In this document: piece by piece, positions 27,387 through 35,726 of the stretch
Layout: every line of letters begins with the position of its first letter
How positions within the stretch are numbered: the first letter of the stretch is position 1
NCBI GenBank assembly: GCA_010692635.1
Contig: JAAHGL010000042.1
Span: 1-46,506, forward strand
Reading direction: 5' to 3'
DNA: 46,506 nt
Origin: Symploca sp. SIO2C1
Lineage (GTDB): Bacteria; Cyanobacteriota; Cyanobacteriia; Cyanobacteriales; Coleofasciculaceae
The notes under the pieces: generated by a model
What the model saw: the letters and a program-made list of their open reading frames with translations, nothing else
Told to the model about the DNA's origin: nothing
The model's database searches: none
Translations under genes and position numbers: made by a program

Positions 27387-29285
27387 ATGAGTGAATTTCG
27401 CACTGATTCTGAAGCATTATTCGGAGCTTTTGCTGCTCTGGGCAATCCTTATACCGGAATTGGAACATCTAGAAGTAAAACAGAGAATGCCCAAGTAAAC
27501 ACAGGAAGGTATCACCTCAATCGAAATGCTTTAGAAGTTCTCCCCTACCGGGATGAGTTACTCAGAAAGGCTGTGTGCTTGTATCCTGAATGCGCTGCTA
27601 AAGCCTGGTTTCACTTAGCGATAGCTAACAATAAATCTGGTAATAATCTTCCTGATTTAATGATGGAATACATCGCTCAATTAGCAAATAAGGAAGATAA
27701 AACTCAAGAAGAAGATGAAGCGGATATTTATGGTGCTAATGATGCTTTTCCAATGGCAGCTATCCTAGCTCGTCAGTTTGGCAAGGCTTATATTCTCATG
27801 GGTATAGATGACGGGAAAGAATTTAGTGAACCAGTTGATAAAAATAGTATTAAATCTATTAGGTGGTTACAGGTTTATGACTGCTGGGAGTTGTATCCAG
27901 ATTGGGGGAGTAATAGGACTAGACAACCATTATTCTACCGTCTCTATTCCCATGCGTCAGACCAACAATATGGAGCAAAGATTCATAAGTCTAGAATCCT
28001 GCCTTTTTGGGGAAATCGACTCTACAGCCGCCGCAATTACCTGAAAACTGGATTGAATGACGACGGTGTGAGCGTTATCCAAAGTATGTACGATGCTTAT
28101 GTAGATTGGCTCCAGGGCATTAAAGCAGGTTCTGCGATGCTGGCGGATTACGACGTGTTCACTCTTGGCATGAAGGGGTTAGGACAGAGACTCCTAAAGG
28201 ATCAGCAGAGTGGAACTAATGAAGGGCAACAGCAGATTATTAAACGCTCACTTGCTCTGGATATGGGTAAATCCGTGGTTAGGGGCATCTACTACGATTT
28301 GGAGAATGAGGAGCCAGGGAGTGTAACTCGTTCCTACGGTGGTGCAAAAGATATCATGGAATCTTTGGAAAATCGCTGGGCAGCAGCATCAGGCATCCCC
28401 AAGTTTAAGTTATTTGGGGAGATAGGGAGCCAGGGGTTAACCAATAACCAAGGATTGGCGATGCGTTCTGAGTGGGCAATATTGGTGCAAGATTATGCTC
28501 ATAATTGGGTGAGCAATCTGCGGCAGCTACTCACCTATGCTTTTTTTGCCAAAGATTCCCCATCAAAGGGAAAAATTCCCGAATCCTGGAATATTGAGGT
28601 TCCCTTCGACTTGCAGCTAACAGATAGTGAGCGCATGGAATACGAGAAGCTGGCAGCTGACAGAAGTAAGATTTTGACTGAGATTGGGGCAATTGCTCCT
28701 GAAGAGGTGCGCTCCGGGTATATGGGTAGTCAGTTTTCTCCTGATTATGTGTTGTCTAAACGGGACGCACCGGACGAGGGAACGCGGGGACGCGGAGAGG
28801 GGGAGACAAAAGAGACGGGGAGACGGGGAGACGGAGAGATGGAAAGGACAGATGATGCTAGTCCGGTACAGCGGGTGATTGAATGGAACGGGTTAAAGAT
28901 AGGGCTTCAATACCTCCCCTTCCAGCTACGCCACGGCAAAATGCTGCCTGTTGGCTATGGACATATCCAGAAGACTAAGGGTGCTGATGGTATGGCACTG
29001 GATGTGTATGTGGGAACCAAACTGAACTCACCAAAGATTTTTGCGATCTCGCAGCACATTGATGGGAAGTTTGATGAGGAAAAACTTTTTATCGGTGTTG
29101 ATTCAAAGGAGGAAGCAATTCTGATTTATAAGCAGGTGATGCCTGCTGAGTTTTTTGGGGGTATACGTGAGATCATGCGCTCTGAAATTAGGACTGATTC
29201 AGACGAGCTGCTTACCGACGATGAATGGGAAGAATTAGCGACGGTGACAGCAGCAGATTTTCTGGAAGTAGCGATGGAGCTGTGA
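27387..29285 (+). CDS. Portal protein (DUF1073-like) fused to pyrophosphatase-like (InPase) domain, 632 aa
   Basis: Residues about 35-450 fit the DUF1073-type portal family: ALEVLPYRDELLRKAVCLYPECAAKAWF, ILMGIDDGKEF, WELYPDWG, then the late signature ASGIPKFKLFGEIGSQGLTNNQGLAMRSEW. Residues about 465-490 are a repeat-encoded hydrophilic linker. The C-terminal domain (about 495-590: LKIGLQYLPFQLRHGKMLPVGYGHIQKTKGADGMALDVYVG..., FDEEKLFIGVDSKEEAILIYKQ) matches the InPase domain of phage polyvalent proteins, which resembles inorganic pyrophosphatase. The portal forms the dodecameric channel at the capsid vertex; the fused domain may be internal cargo. Confidence 0.88.
   Translation: MSEFRTDSEALFGAFAALGNPYTGIGTSRSKTENAQVNTGRYHLNRNALEVLPYRDELLRKAVCLYPECAAKAWFHLAIANNKSGNNLPDLMMEYIAQLANKEDKTQEEDEADIYGANDAFPMAAILARQFGKAYILMGIDDGKEFSEPVDKNSIKSIRWLQVYDCWELYPDWGSNRTRQPLFYRLYSHASDQQYGAKIHKSRILPFWGNRLYSRRNYLKTGLNDDGVSVIQSMYDAYVDWLQGIKAGSAMLADYDVFTLGMKGLGQRLLKDQQSGTNEGQQQIIKRSLALDMGKSVVRGIYYDLENEEPGSVTRSYGGAKDIMESLENRWAAASGIPKFKLFGEIGSQGLTNNQGLAMRSEWAILVQDYAHNWVSNLRQLLTYAFFAKDSPSKGKIPESWNIEVPFDLQLTDSERMEYEKLAADRSKILTEIGAIAPEEVRSGYMGSQFSPDYVLSKRDAPDEGTRGRGEGETKETGRRGDGEMERTDDASPVQRVIEWNGLKIGLQYLPFQLRHGKMLPVGYGHIQKTKGADGMALDVYVGTKLNSPKIFAISQHIDGKFDEEKLFIGVDSKEEAILIYKQVMPAEFFGGIREIMRSEIRTDSDELLTDDEWEELATVTAADFLEVAMEL
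28812..28843 (+). repeat. 8-bp tandem repeat (GAGACGGG) in portal linker
   Basis: Four 8-mers (GAGACGGG twice, GAGACGGA, GAGATGGA), preceded by related G-rich sequence, encode the hydrophilic linker between the portal and InPase-like domains. Confidence 0.8.
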
Positions 29286-29297
29286 TAGCTTAAAGGG

Positions 29298-30449
29298 ATG
29301 GATTTACTGCGCTTAGACAAATACAGTCCGCTGCCGTGGGAAAAGAAGCCCGACGGCAGGTATTGGACTTATATTACCTTAGGAGAAAAGGGTATTCCTC
29401 TTACCTATCTTTTCCCGGATAAGAGAGGAATTACCCAAAAACGGGTAGAGGTCGTCACAGAGGAAGGATTGTTTAACGATTCTGTTAAGTCTGTCGCTGG
29501 TCTACCGATTCTCCTTACCCACCCCAAGAGCCGCCGCTATGATCTCAACCGCGATGGGTTAAAGGTTGGGCACTTGCTGGGAACAATTGGCAGGGAAGAT
29601 GGCAAGCTCATAGCTGAAGCCATCATTGATGATTTCCGAGCCGTGGAAATTATTGACCGCTTGTTAGCGGAAGGGAAAACCCCAGAGGCTAGTAGTGGGT
29701 ATCTTTTGTCTGAGCTACGGGAACGTGAGGATGGTACTTTTGAGCAAATCAGGGGGGAATACGACCATGTAGCAGCGCCGTTACTACCGGGACAGGGTAG
29801 AGGAGGACAAAACTTAACTCTCAGATTTGACACAGGGGATGCCGTAGTAGAACCCCTGTACTGGTTGTTTGATACTGATAGTAAAGAGGAGAAACGGAAT
29901 GTGAGTGACCTAATAGTAAGGATTGATGAGAAAGACCAGCGCATCTTGAAGGATGTGGCTGATGATGTGAAGGATGCGATCGCGGCCCTCCAAACTCGAA
30001 TTGATACTCTTTTGACTGACCTTGAGGGGACAGAGGAGAGGATAGAGGAGCTGCAAACCGAAAAGGACACCTTGCAAGGAAGGCTTGATGCAGCTGACGA
30101 AACTGATAGCTCTGAGGATATAGAGACGGCTGTCCAGGCGCGATTCGATGCTTGGAACGAAGTTATACCCGTGGTTGGTTCTGGCAAACTTGAGATTGAC
30201 AGCAAACTGACCCCATCACAGATAAAGGCAGCTGCCATCAAACTAATCAACCCCAAGCTTAACCTCGACGGGAAAAGTGAAGGGTATATTGAGGGGCTTT
30301 GGGAGGGGATTAAGGATAAAGGACAGCGGAAAACTGATCGATTCCTACAGACAACTCCCAGAATTGACAGCAACGGCGGCAAGCGCTCTGTCGTAGTCGC
30401 CAACTACGAGGGAGCATATAAGAGGAGCAGACGCAATGCCAATAACTAA
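29298..30449 (+). CDS. DUF2213-type prohead protease with scaffold region, 383 aa
   Basis: The N-terminal 200 residues match DUF2213 phage proteins, a prohead protease-like family: GITQKRVEVVTEEGLFNDSVKSVAGLPILLTHPKSR, GHLLGTIGREDGKLIAEAIIDD, GKTPEASSGYLLS, and YDHVAAPLLPGQGRGGQ. The C-terminal half is a coiled coil (about 215-275, VADDVKDAIAALQTRIDTLLTDLEGTEERIEELQTEKD) expected of an internal scaffold. Protease and scaffold in one chain guide capsid assembly and are then removed. AAAGGG precedes the ATG. It overlaps the next gene by 14 nt. Confidence 0.87.
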   Translation: MDLLRLDKYSPLPWEKKPDGRYWTYITLGEKGIPLTYLFPDKRGITQKRVEVVTEEGLFNDSVKSVAGLPILLTHPKSRRYDLNRDGLKVGHLLGTIGREDGKLIAEAIIDDFRAVEIIDRLLAEGKTPEASSGYLLSELREREDGTFEQIRGEYDHVAAPLLPGQGRGGQNLTLRFDTGDAVVEPLYWLFDTDSKEEKRNVSDLIVRIDEKDQRILKDVADDVKDAIAALQTRIDTLLTDLEGTEERIEELQTEKDTLQGRLDAADETDSSEDIETAVQARFDAWNEVIPVVGSGKLEIDSKLTPSQIKAAAIKLINPKLNLDGKSEGYIEGLWEGIKDKGQRKTDRFLQTTPRIDSNGGKRSVVVANYEGAYKRSRRNANN

Positions 30450-30981
30450 CTATGACTTAATTATTGAAAAGTCCTATGAGCCAGGGGAACTTGTTACCCT
30501 CGATGATGCTCAGATTTGGACTTTTACTAATGGGACTGATGCTATTCTCCCCTTTGGTATCGGGGTAGTGGCAGGTACTGGGGAAGGTGCTACGGGGAAA
30601 GTAATCATTCCTGCTGATGCTAACGGTAAGTTTGAGGGCATCGTTTACGCCACTGACACTTTTGAAAAGCGCAGCGGCTACACCCTTGATGATGCCACTG
30701 GAAGAGTTGGTTATCCCAAGGATAGGGAGGTTTCAATAGTACGTCGTGGTGTGATAGCTGTGTTTATTGATTCTGATGTAAGTCGCGGTGACCCCGTTTA
30801 CTTACGCCACACTGCTACACCTGGAACGACGGGGATTGCTGGCTGTTTTCGGAAGGATGCAGACACAGCAAATGCGATCGCAATCAATAATGCTACTTTC
30901 CTAAAATCCGTAGCCGCGCCTACTGCTGGAGAAATGGCAATCGGCATAGTTGAACTACGAATGATTAACGCCACTGTCTAG
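30436..30981 (+). CDS. Capsid cement/decoration protein, 181 aa
   Basis: Beta-rich protein with features of phage structural cement proteins (Gp24/DUF2190-like): VTLDDAQIWTFTNGTDAILPFGIGVVAGTGEGATGKVIIPAD, REVSIVRRGVIAVFIDSDVSRGDPVYLRH, and a C-terminal NNATFLKSVAAPTAGEMAIGIVELRM. Such proteins bind the outside of the capsid lattice and stabilise it. It lies between protease/scaffold and major capsid protein, the usual place. The start overlaps the end of the protease gene. Confidence 0.82.
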   Translation: MPITNYDLIIEKSYEPGELVTLDDAQIWTFTNGTDAILPFGIGVVAGTGEGATGKVIIPADANGKFEGIVYATDTFEKRSGYTLDDATGRVGYPKDREVSIVRRGVIAVFIDSDVSRGDPVYLRHTATPGTTGIAGCFRKDADTANAIAINNATFLKSVAAPTAGEMAIGIVELRMINATV

Positions 30982-30989
30982 GAGGAATA

Positions 30990-31922
30990 ATGCCCAGCTT
31001 TTTGTACGAAGATTTGACTCAACGCATGGAAAAGATTCTAGAGCCACGCTATAGAACCATGCACTTTGAGAATGGGGATTTAATTCCCACTATGGTTGAT
31101 TTAGACCCAGGCATGAAAGAGATTGCCTACGACAAGATTAACGAGTTTGGGGATGCGGATTTAGTCTCTGATGCTGCTACCAATATCCCAGTAGTAGATA
31201 TCTCCCTAGACGAAGATAGATACCCCATTTACATGGTTGCAGCTGGCTTCCCTTTGAGCCTGCAAGAAGAAAGAGCCTACAACGCCAACCATTACCACGC
31301 CTCCAGCCTCAACCGTTTTGAGCGGCGCATGGCAGTGGCTCGTAAGGCTATTGCTCAGAGAACAAATCAGTTTACGGCTCTGTCAGTACCTAATATCAAT
31401 TTCCCAGGCTTTTTGACTAATTCCTTGGTATCAACGGATAACTCGGCATTCAACCTTTACACATCCACTTATCAACAGTGTCTAGATTTCTTCGTTGATA
31501 TTATTGAAAGCCTCACCGATAACTTTGTTACGGATTATCCCACAGATATGCTGGTTCCCAAGGACGTTCATCATCGTATGGTGAGCCTTGAAAACGGTCT
31601 TGGAACTGTCAATTTGATGGAGCGATTAGAGCAGCTTTACCCCGACTTAATGATTACTAAAACTAAAGAACTGGAAGCGGCTCTTATAGATAGTTCTGGT
31701 ATAACCAGACCAGGCGCTGGAAAAGACCGCATCATGCTTTATCCTAAAGAGCCTGATATTCTTAATCGCCACATTGAAGAACAAGTAGCGCAGCTAGCTC
31801 CAGAAGAGTACATCAGAACCGATGGATTAAGAAGAATCTATCCAATGTTTTCTTGCATTACTCCAGCAATTTTTGATTATCCGACCGATTGCCGATACAT
31901 TGATATTCCCGTGAAAGCATGA
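30990..31922 (+). CDS. Major capsid protein (DUF2184-like), 310 aa
   Basis: The sequence fits the DUF2184/HK97-fold capsid family: MKEIAYDKINEFGDADLVSDAATNIPVVDISLDEDRYPIYMVAAGFPLSLQEERAYN, then FERRMAVARKAIAQRTNQFTA, and a C-terminal EEQVAQLAPEEYIRTDGLRRIYPMFSCITPAIFDYPT. Length is typical. GGAGGA lies just before the ATG, the strongest ribosome binding site in the region, consistent with high expression. It ends in an ATGA overlap with the next gene. Confidence 0.9.
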   Translation: MPSFLYEDLTQRMEKILEPRYRTMHFENGDLIPTMVDLDPGMKEIAYDKINEFGDADLVSDAATNIPVVDISLDEDRYPIYMVAAGFPLSLQEERAYNANHYHASSLNRFERRMAVARKAIAQRTNQFTALSVPNINFPGFLTNSLVSTDNSAFNLYTSTYQQCLDFFVDIIESLTDNFVTDYPTDMLVPKDVHHRMVSLENGLGTVNLMERLEQLYPDLMITKTKELEAALIDSSGITRPGAGKDRIMLYPKEPDILNRHIEEQVAQLAPEEYIRTDGLRRIYPMFSCITPAIFDYPTDCRYIDIPVKA

Positions 31923-32296
31923 TAGTAGAATTTGACCCAAAAAAGATTGGAGAAGCATCAGAGAGACACTATATTAGTGGCTATCTAGATGAAGAGTTTT
32001 GGCGAATTGAACTGAAGAAGGGGCTAAATGAGCTGTCAGAAACTCAGGTTCAAAAACTCAAACAGTTTGATGGCTTGCAATATTACTTAGATAAAGGAGC
32101 AATCATCTTCAGGGATGAACCAGAGACTTCCTACGGGAGGACTGTGGAACTTGAGCAACTGTACGAATCTCAGGGTTATACAGCCATCAGCAAGATAGCC
32201 ACAGAGTACGGGATAGCCAAGCCTAGCACAGGGTGGAGGGATGCCATTCCATTGATTGTGAAATATGAAGAATCTCTTGCTACCGGAGAGAGTTGA
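31919..32296 (+). CDS. Hypothetical head protein with HeH/SAP-like tail, 125 aa
   Basis: The first 70 residues (FDPKKIGEASERHYISGYLDEEFWRIELKKGLNELSETQVQKLKQFDGLQYYLDKGAIIF) look like a small alpha/beta domain. The C-terminal 45 residues (QLYESQGYTAISKIATEYGIAKPSTGWRDAIPLIVKYE) resemble a HeH/LEM or SAP-like helix-extended-helix motif (AI..IA.EYGI.KP....DAI..I). It is coupled to the capsid gene by ATGA and overlaps the MuF gene by 32 nt. Perhaps a head completion protein; not assignable with confidence. Confidence 0.68.
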   Translation: MIVEFDPKKIGEASERHYISGYLDEEFWRIELKKGLNELSETQVQKLKQFDGLQYYLDKGAIIFRDEPETSYGRTVELEQLYESQGYTAISKIATEYGIAKPSTGWRDAIPLIVKYEESLATGES

Positions 32297-32933
32297 TGCT
32301 CTGCCAGAAATCACCTTCGATGTGCAAGCGCGTCGGTGGAGATACCGTGATTCACGCCAGTTCGCTTCAATGGAGGCGGTACGAACTCAAGCTGAACGTT
32401 ATTTGGAGAAGGAAAAGCAAGCTCTAGTCAAATTAGGGAGCGATTACAGCGAAGGGAGGATAGACCTCAAAGAACTACAACAACAAGCCGCCAAGCGCAT
32501 TAAGCACATCCACATTGCCCAAATGATTCAGGCATTGGATAGGCAGGCGGACTTAACCCCTGCCAAATTCCTTGGAGTTGCTCGTAGTCTCAAGCAACAG
32601 TACCACTCAGGAAAAGACCCCTTGACGGGTAAGCGATTCGGTATCAAGCATTTAGCTACTGATATTGCAGATGGCAAAGTATCTCCAGCCCAGCTCACCA
32701 ACCGCCTCAGAATGTTTGGGGAGTCGGGCAAGGTGACTTACTGGGAGACTAAATCTGCGATCGCCTCAGATAATGGAATCAAGGAGGCTCGGAGAATCCT
32801 TGGTGATGCTGAACATTGCCGTCATTGCCCAAAATATGCAGCTTTGGGATGGGTTTCTCTATCTGAGCTGATTCTACCCACACAGCGGTGTGAGTGCCGA
32901 ACGAACTGCAAATGTACAGTGGAGTATAGATGA
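32265..32933 (+). CDS. MuF-like minor head protein, 222 aa
   Basis: Residues about 50-165 are helical, as in phage Mu gpF/SPP1 gp7 head morphogenesis proteins. The C-terminus has the Cys/His cluster typical of the group: EHCRHCPKYAALGWVSLSELILPTQRCECRTNCKCTVEYR. Such proteins are present in a few copies per head, near the portal, and assist DNA exit. The ATG lies 32 nt inside the previous gene, and its stop overlaps the ATG of the 55-aa gene. Confidence 0.83.
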   Translation: MKNLLLPERVDALPEITFDVQARRWRYRDSRQFASMEAVRTQAERYLEKEKQALVKLGSDYSEGRIDLKELQQQAAKRIKHIHIAQMIQALDRQADLTPAKFLGVARSLKQQYHSGKDPLTGKRFGIKHLATDIADGKVSPAQLTNRLRMFGESGKVTYWETKSAIASDNGIKEARRILGDAEHCRHCPKYAALGWVSLSELILPTQRCECRTNCKCTVEYR

Positions 32934-33100
32934 TGGACTATTTAGAAGAACTTAAACAACTTGAAGAACAGGGAATTGAGGTATCGCGAGAGAAACCACC
33001 TTTGAAGAAGAAGCAAGTAACAGAAACTCCAGAAGAGAAGGAATATCGTGAGTGGTATGAGTCGTTACCAGATGCGGTCAAGAAAAAACTCAATTTGTAG
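32933..33100 (+). CDS. Small charged protein, 55 aa
   Basis: A short gene with a one-base ATGA-type overlap with the MuF stop. The peptide is charged and helical (MDYLEELKQLEEQGIEVSRE... ending EEKEYREWYESLPDAVKKKLNL). Tight packing between MuF and the GNAT gene and the coupled start support that it is real. It could be a small head-associated protein. No family recognised. Confidence 0.68.
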   Translation: MDYLEELKQLEEQGIEVSREKPPLKKKQVTETPEEKEYREWYESLPDAVKKKLNL

Positions 33101-33103
33101 TAA

Positions 33104-34321
33104 ATGCTAGCAACCCTTCATCAATCTGCTACAGGTTCCCATCATTTCAGATGTGATGGCAAATTGCTATGGATTAATAGAAGTTCTGACCCCGAAATTG
33201 CGATCGCAGATTTCCTCTCCAAGCACCCATCTTCGGTAATCGTCAGAGAAGATTACAACCCTAATCAACCCCGTGATGCTAGGGGAAGATGGAAAGGTGG
33301 AGGCGGTGGTAGGCGTGGAGGTGGTAGACGCGGTGGTAAAAGGGGATTAGCAGCTAAAAAAGTTTCCGAACTTCAGGACATTGCCAGAAAAGAAGGGATT
33401 GATGTTAACACTCTCTCCCATAAATCAAGAAAATCTGTACTAACCGCAGCTATTAAAGCTAAGCGTCGTGGTCAGGATTTAAGAGAAAAAGGGTTACTCA
33501 AGCCAACCAAAGTATCATCACTACGACGAAAACCTAAAAAAACTACGCCCAAAAAACCAAAACGTAGCAAAGAAAACCCAGAACTAACACCTTCTGTTAC
33601 CTGGAATTTGGACAAACGCCAACTTAAAGAGTGGAATAAAGCTTATCAACATATTACCAATAGCGACGAACTAAACCTGTATCAGAGGATGGTTGATACT
33701 GGTTCAACTCGGTACAAGAATACAAAAAAAGAACTAGACCTCATCAAAAAATCAAGCCCAGAAGAGCTTCGTCAATTAGGATATAAAAAAGGTAAGAAAG
33801 AATTGATAGAAGAAAGAAGTCAGCTTGCCAATTCTTTAAAAAAGCGATTAGATGAAGACAAGAAAGTATTGGCTGACTTCAATAAAAATAACCCCGTACC
33901 AAAAGAATACAGGAATCTTCCAGACGACAAAGTAGAAAGAGCTAGAAGCGCTCGATGGATATTTGATGAAATAAAAGCTGCAAATGATTCTAAAATAGCC
34001 ATTACAGACGCCAAGGGTAATTTACAAGCGGCGGCTTCTTTTTCAAAAAGCAAAGATAATATCCATATTGACTACCTTGCCTCTGCTCCGTGGAACATTG
34101 CAGGTAGTGACTCAAGAAGTACTAGAGGAGCCGGGACTAAAGCAATTGTTGAAGCTGTGAAAATCAGCAAGGAAGCTGGTTACAAGGGCAAGCTGACTCT
34201 GAACCCGCTACAAGATGCCGTCCCTTTCTACGAAAAACTAGGATTTACTGAAGGCTGGAGTGGCATGACTTTATCTCCATCGGCAGCAGAAACATTATTA
34301 AAGAAGGTAGAAAATAAATAA
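33104..34321 (+). CDS. Virion-associated protein with RGG-like segment and C-terminal GNAT acetyltransferase domain, 405 aa
   Basis: Residues about 48-63 contain YNPNQPRDARGRWKGG, a motif frequent in proteins encoded beside MuF and portal genes and often packaged in the head. A Gly/Arg-rich stretch (64-80) resembles RGG nucleic-acid-binding segments. The middle is Lys-rich and helical. The C-terminal 110 residues are a GNAT domain: LQAAASFSKSKDNIHIDYLASAP (beta 4), STRGAGTKAIVEA (acetyl-CoA pyrophosphate loop, R-G-x-G), and PLQDAVPFYEKLGF (motif B). The target is unknown. The setting suggests an acetyltransferase injected with phage DNA, which would make it an early host-modifying or anti-defence effector. 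Confidence 0.82.
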   Translation: MLATLHQSATGSHHFRCDGKLLWINRSSDPEIAIADFLSKHPSSVIVREDYNPNQPRDARGRWKGGGGGRRGGGRRGGKRGLAAKKVSELQDIARKEGIDVNTLSHKSRKSVLTAAIKAKRRGQDLREKGLLKPTKVSSLRRKPKKTTPKKPKRSKENPELTPSVTWNLDKRQLKEWNKAYQHITNSDELNLYQRMVDTGSTRYKNTKKELDLIKKSSPEELRQLGYKKGKKELIEERSQLANSLKKRLDEDKKVLADFNKNNPVPKEYRNLPDDKVERARSARWIFDEIKAANDSKIAITDAKGNLQAAASFSKSKDNIHIDYLASAPWNIAGSDSRSTRGAGTKAIVEAVKISKEAGYKGKLTLNPLQDAVPFYEKLGFTEGWSGMTLSPSAAETLLKKVENK

Positions 34322-34743
34322 TGCCTACACCATTTGCTGACCCCAACCTCTGGAATCACGCCACCTTTACCTTTACTGTTGTTGGCGACACAACCACGAT
34401 TGACCGTTTTGGCAATCAAATCAGTATGGGACGGGATATTGCTGTTACCTTCAAAGTGAAGAAATCAGGAGGGAAGGGTCAACAGCAGACTGAAGCGGGT
34501 TCTGAGTTGTCGGAAGTCTACAGTTGCAAAGTGGTGGCAGTGGATGGGGACTTTGAGAACTACCAACTGCCTACCGATATCAAGCCAGGGGATGTGGGAG
34601 CAGGAGTACTTAATGGTAGACCCTGCAAGGCAACCATCAAGTCTGTGGCTCAATCCTCTCTGGCTCCACTACTGCGGGGAATATTGGGGGACAATTGTAC
34701 TATTGAAGTGGATTACCGCATCAGGAGAGGTTCATCAGCGTGA
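34321..34743 (+). CDS. Hypothetical head-tail joining protein, 140 aa
   Basis: Beta-rich small protein (NHATFTFTVVGDTTTIDRFGNQISMGRDIAVTFKVKKSGGKG, SELSEVYSCKVVAVDGDFENYQLPTDIKPGD). It starts on the last base of the GNAT stop codon and its own stop overlaps the GTG of the next gene, so it is part of the coupled head-tail block. Position before the virion morphogenesis protein suggests a head closure or connector role. No family named. Confidence 0.68.
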   Translation: MPTPFADPNLWNHATFTFTVVGDTTTIDRFGNQISMGRDIAVTFKVKKSGGKGQQQTEAGSELSEVYSCKVVAVDGDFENYQLPTDIKPGDVGAGVLNGRPCKATIKSVAQSSLAPLLRGILGDNCTIEVDYRIRRGSSA

Positions 34744-35165
34744 TTAGCATTGAATTTGATGGTAGGGCCACTAAAGCTCTACTCAAGCACTACAAGTCCC
34801 GTGTGCGGAACCTCGAACCTCCTTTGAGGGGATGGGGGAACTACATGGAAACTGAGACTGAGCGCCAATTTGCCACGGAAACTGATCCTGATGGAGTGAG
34901 ATGGGCCGCGCTCGCACCCAGTACTTTAGCTGAGAAACGGAGGAAGGGATACCCTGAGAGCATCCTAACCAGAACCGGAAAAATGAGGCGCTCTGTCGTT
35001 GCGATCGCAGATGCTAGAAGTGTCCTGATAGGGGTCGATGTTCCCTATGCTATCTTCCACCAGCAGGGAACTCGGAAAATGCCTCAGCGTCGCATTCTGG
35101 GGATGAATGAGGAGAGGGAGCAGAAGTTGAGGAAACTGATTCGGGTGTGGATTAAAGCTCGGTGA
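34740..35165 (+). CDS. Phage virion morphogenesis protein (gpG/gpS-like), 141 aa
   Basis: The sequence fits the phage virion morphogenesis/tail completion family (Mu gpG, P2 gpS): ETEDRQ-type helix METETERQFATETDPDGVRWAALAPSTLAEKRRKGYPESILTRTGKMRRSV, then VPYAIFHQQGTRKMPQRRILGMNEE. The HQ.GT..MP.R..LG motif is diagnostic. The start is GTG 34740, overlapping the previous stop. It acts in head-tail joining or tail completion. A 115-bp gap without recognisable signals follows. Confidence 0.85.
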   Translation: MISIEFDGRATKALLKHYKSRVRNLEPPLRGWGNYMETETERQFATETDPDGVRWAALAPSTLAEKRRKGYPESILTRTGKMRRSVVAIADARSVLIGVDVPYAIFHQQGTRKMPQRRILGMNEEREQKLRKLIRVWIKAR

Positions 35166-35280
35166 TAGTGCGACGAATCACATTTTTATAGATATCCCAG
35201 ACACGTCCATTTTTCTATCATCTTTCTACAATTGAGAAAAAGTCAGGGTGTAGCTTGTAGAAATTTAACTATAAAAGATC

Positions 35281-35538
35281 ATGACAGAGGAACAATCCCT
35301 GATGTACCGCTTAGCCTCTGTAGAGGGAATGAGTGAAACCGAGGTAGAGAGAGTAGTTGAGTTAAGCCCAAAACTCAATAACCCTGAAACCCTGACCCCT
35401 GAAGAAGCCAAATTCCTGCACAAAGCTATGGATGTTTACATTGCAGATGCAGATGCTTTGGGACGGAAGCTTGAAGAGGTTACGATGAGAGAAGGAGCCT
35501 CAGGCTATCACCCTGAGGCTCCCGCCGTCAGCGATTAA
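35281..35538 (+). CDS. Hypothetical acidic protein, 85 aa
   Basis: Helical acidic protein (MSETEVERVVELSPKLNNPETLTPEEAKFLHKAMDVYIADADALGRKLEEV). Its 3' end contains an 11-bp hairpin, and its stop codon overlaps by three bases the stop of a convergent minus-strand gene. It forms the left edge of a regulatory patch placed between head and tail genes. Function unknown. Confidence 0.62.
   Translation: MTEEQSLMYRLASVEGMSETEVERVVELSPKLNNPETLTPEEAKFLHKAMDVYIADADALGRKLEEVTMREGASGYHPEAPAVSD
35494..35522. terminator. Strong 11-bp hairpin at convergent gene ends
   Basis: GGAGCCTCAGG (35494-35504) pairs perfectly with CCTGAGGCTCC (35512-35522) around a 7-nt loop, inside the 3' end of the 85-aa gene and just before two convergent stop codons. 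There is no T-run, but the stem is very stable. A bidirectional terminator or transcript-end stabiliser is likely. Confidence 0.65.
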
Positions 35539-35726
35539 GAGTCGCTGTCGTCGTTAGGTTGGAGGAGTCCGCCCAGAAATGAGCGGATTTCTCCCATTAA
35601 CAAGAAGGCAAATCGTTGCTTAGTTACTGGTTGTAACTTATCGACTTGCTCGAAGGCATCATCAAGTGTCTGCGCTTCGTCAGGGTGAAGCTTTTTCAGC
35701 TTTTCCCGTTCTTCTTCGTTTTTCAA
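35535..35726 (-). CDS. Reverse-strand small acidic protein, 63 aa
   Basis: This gene lies on the minus strand within the otherwise plus-strand structural operon. Its TTG start is preceded 5 nt upstream by a perfect AAGGAGG, which is strong evidence that it is real. The peptide is helical and charged (KNEEEREKLKKLHPDEAQTLDDAFEQVDKLQPVTKQRFAFLLMGEIRSFLGGLLQ). Its stop overlaps the stop of the plus-strand 85-aa gene. It could be a lysogeny-expressed regulator, or an immunity or antitoxin-like protein. Confidence 0.68.
   Translation of the reverse strand: MKNEEEREKLKKLHPDEAQTLDDAFEQVDKLQPVTKQRFAFLLMGEIRSFLGGLLQPNDDSDS

Noticed and set aside
29537-30403. Long minus-strand open frame (288 codons)
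   Set aside because: It is antisense to the DUF2213 protease/scaffold gene, Ser/Arg-rich as expected of a mirror frame, and has no ribosome binding site or family resemblance.
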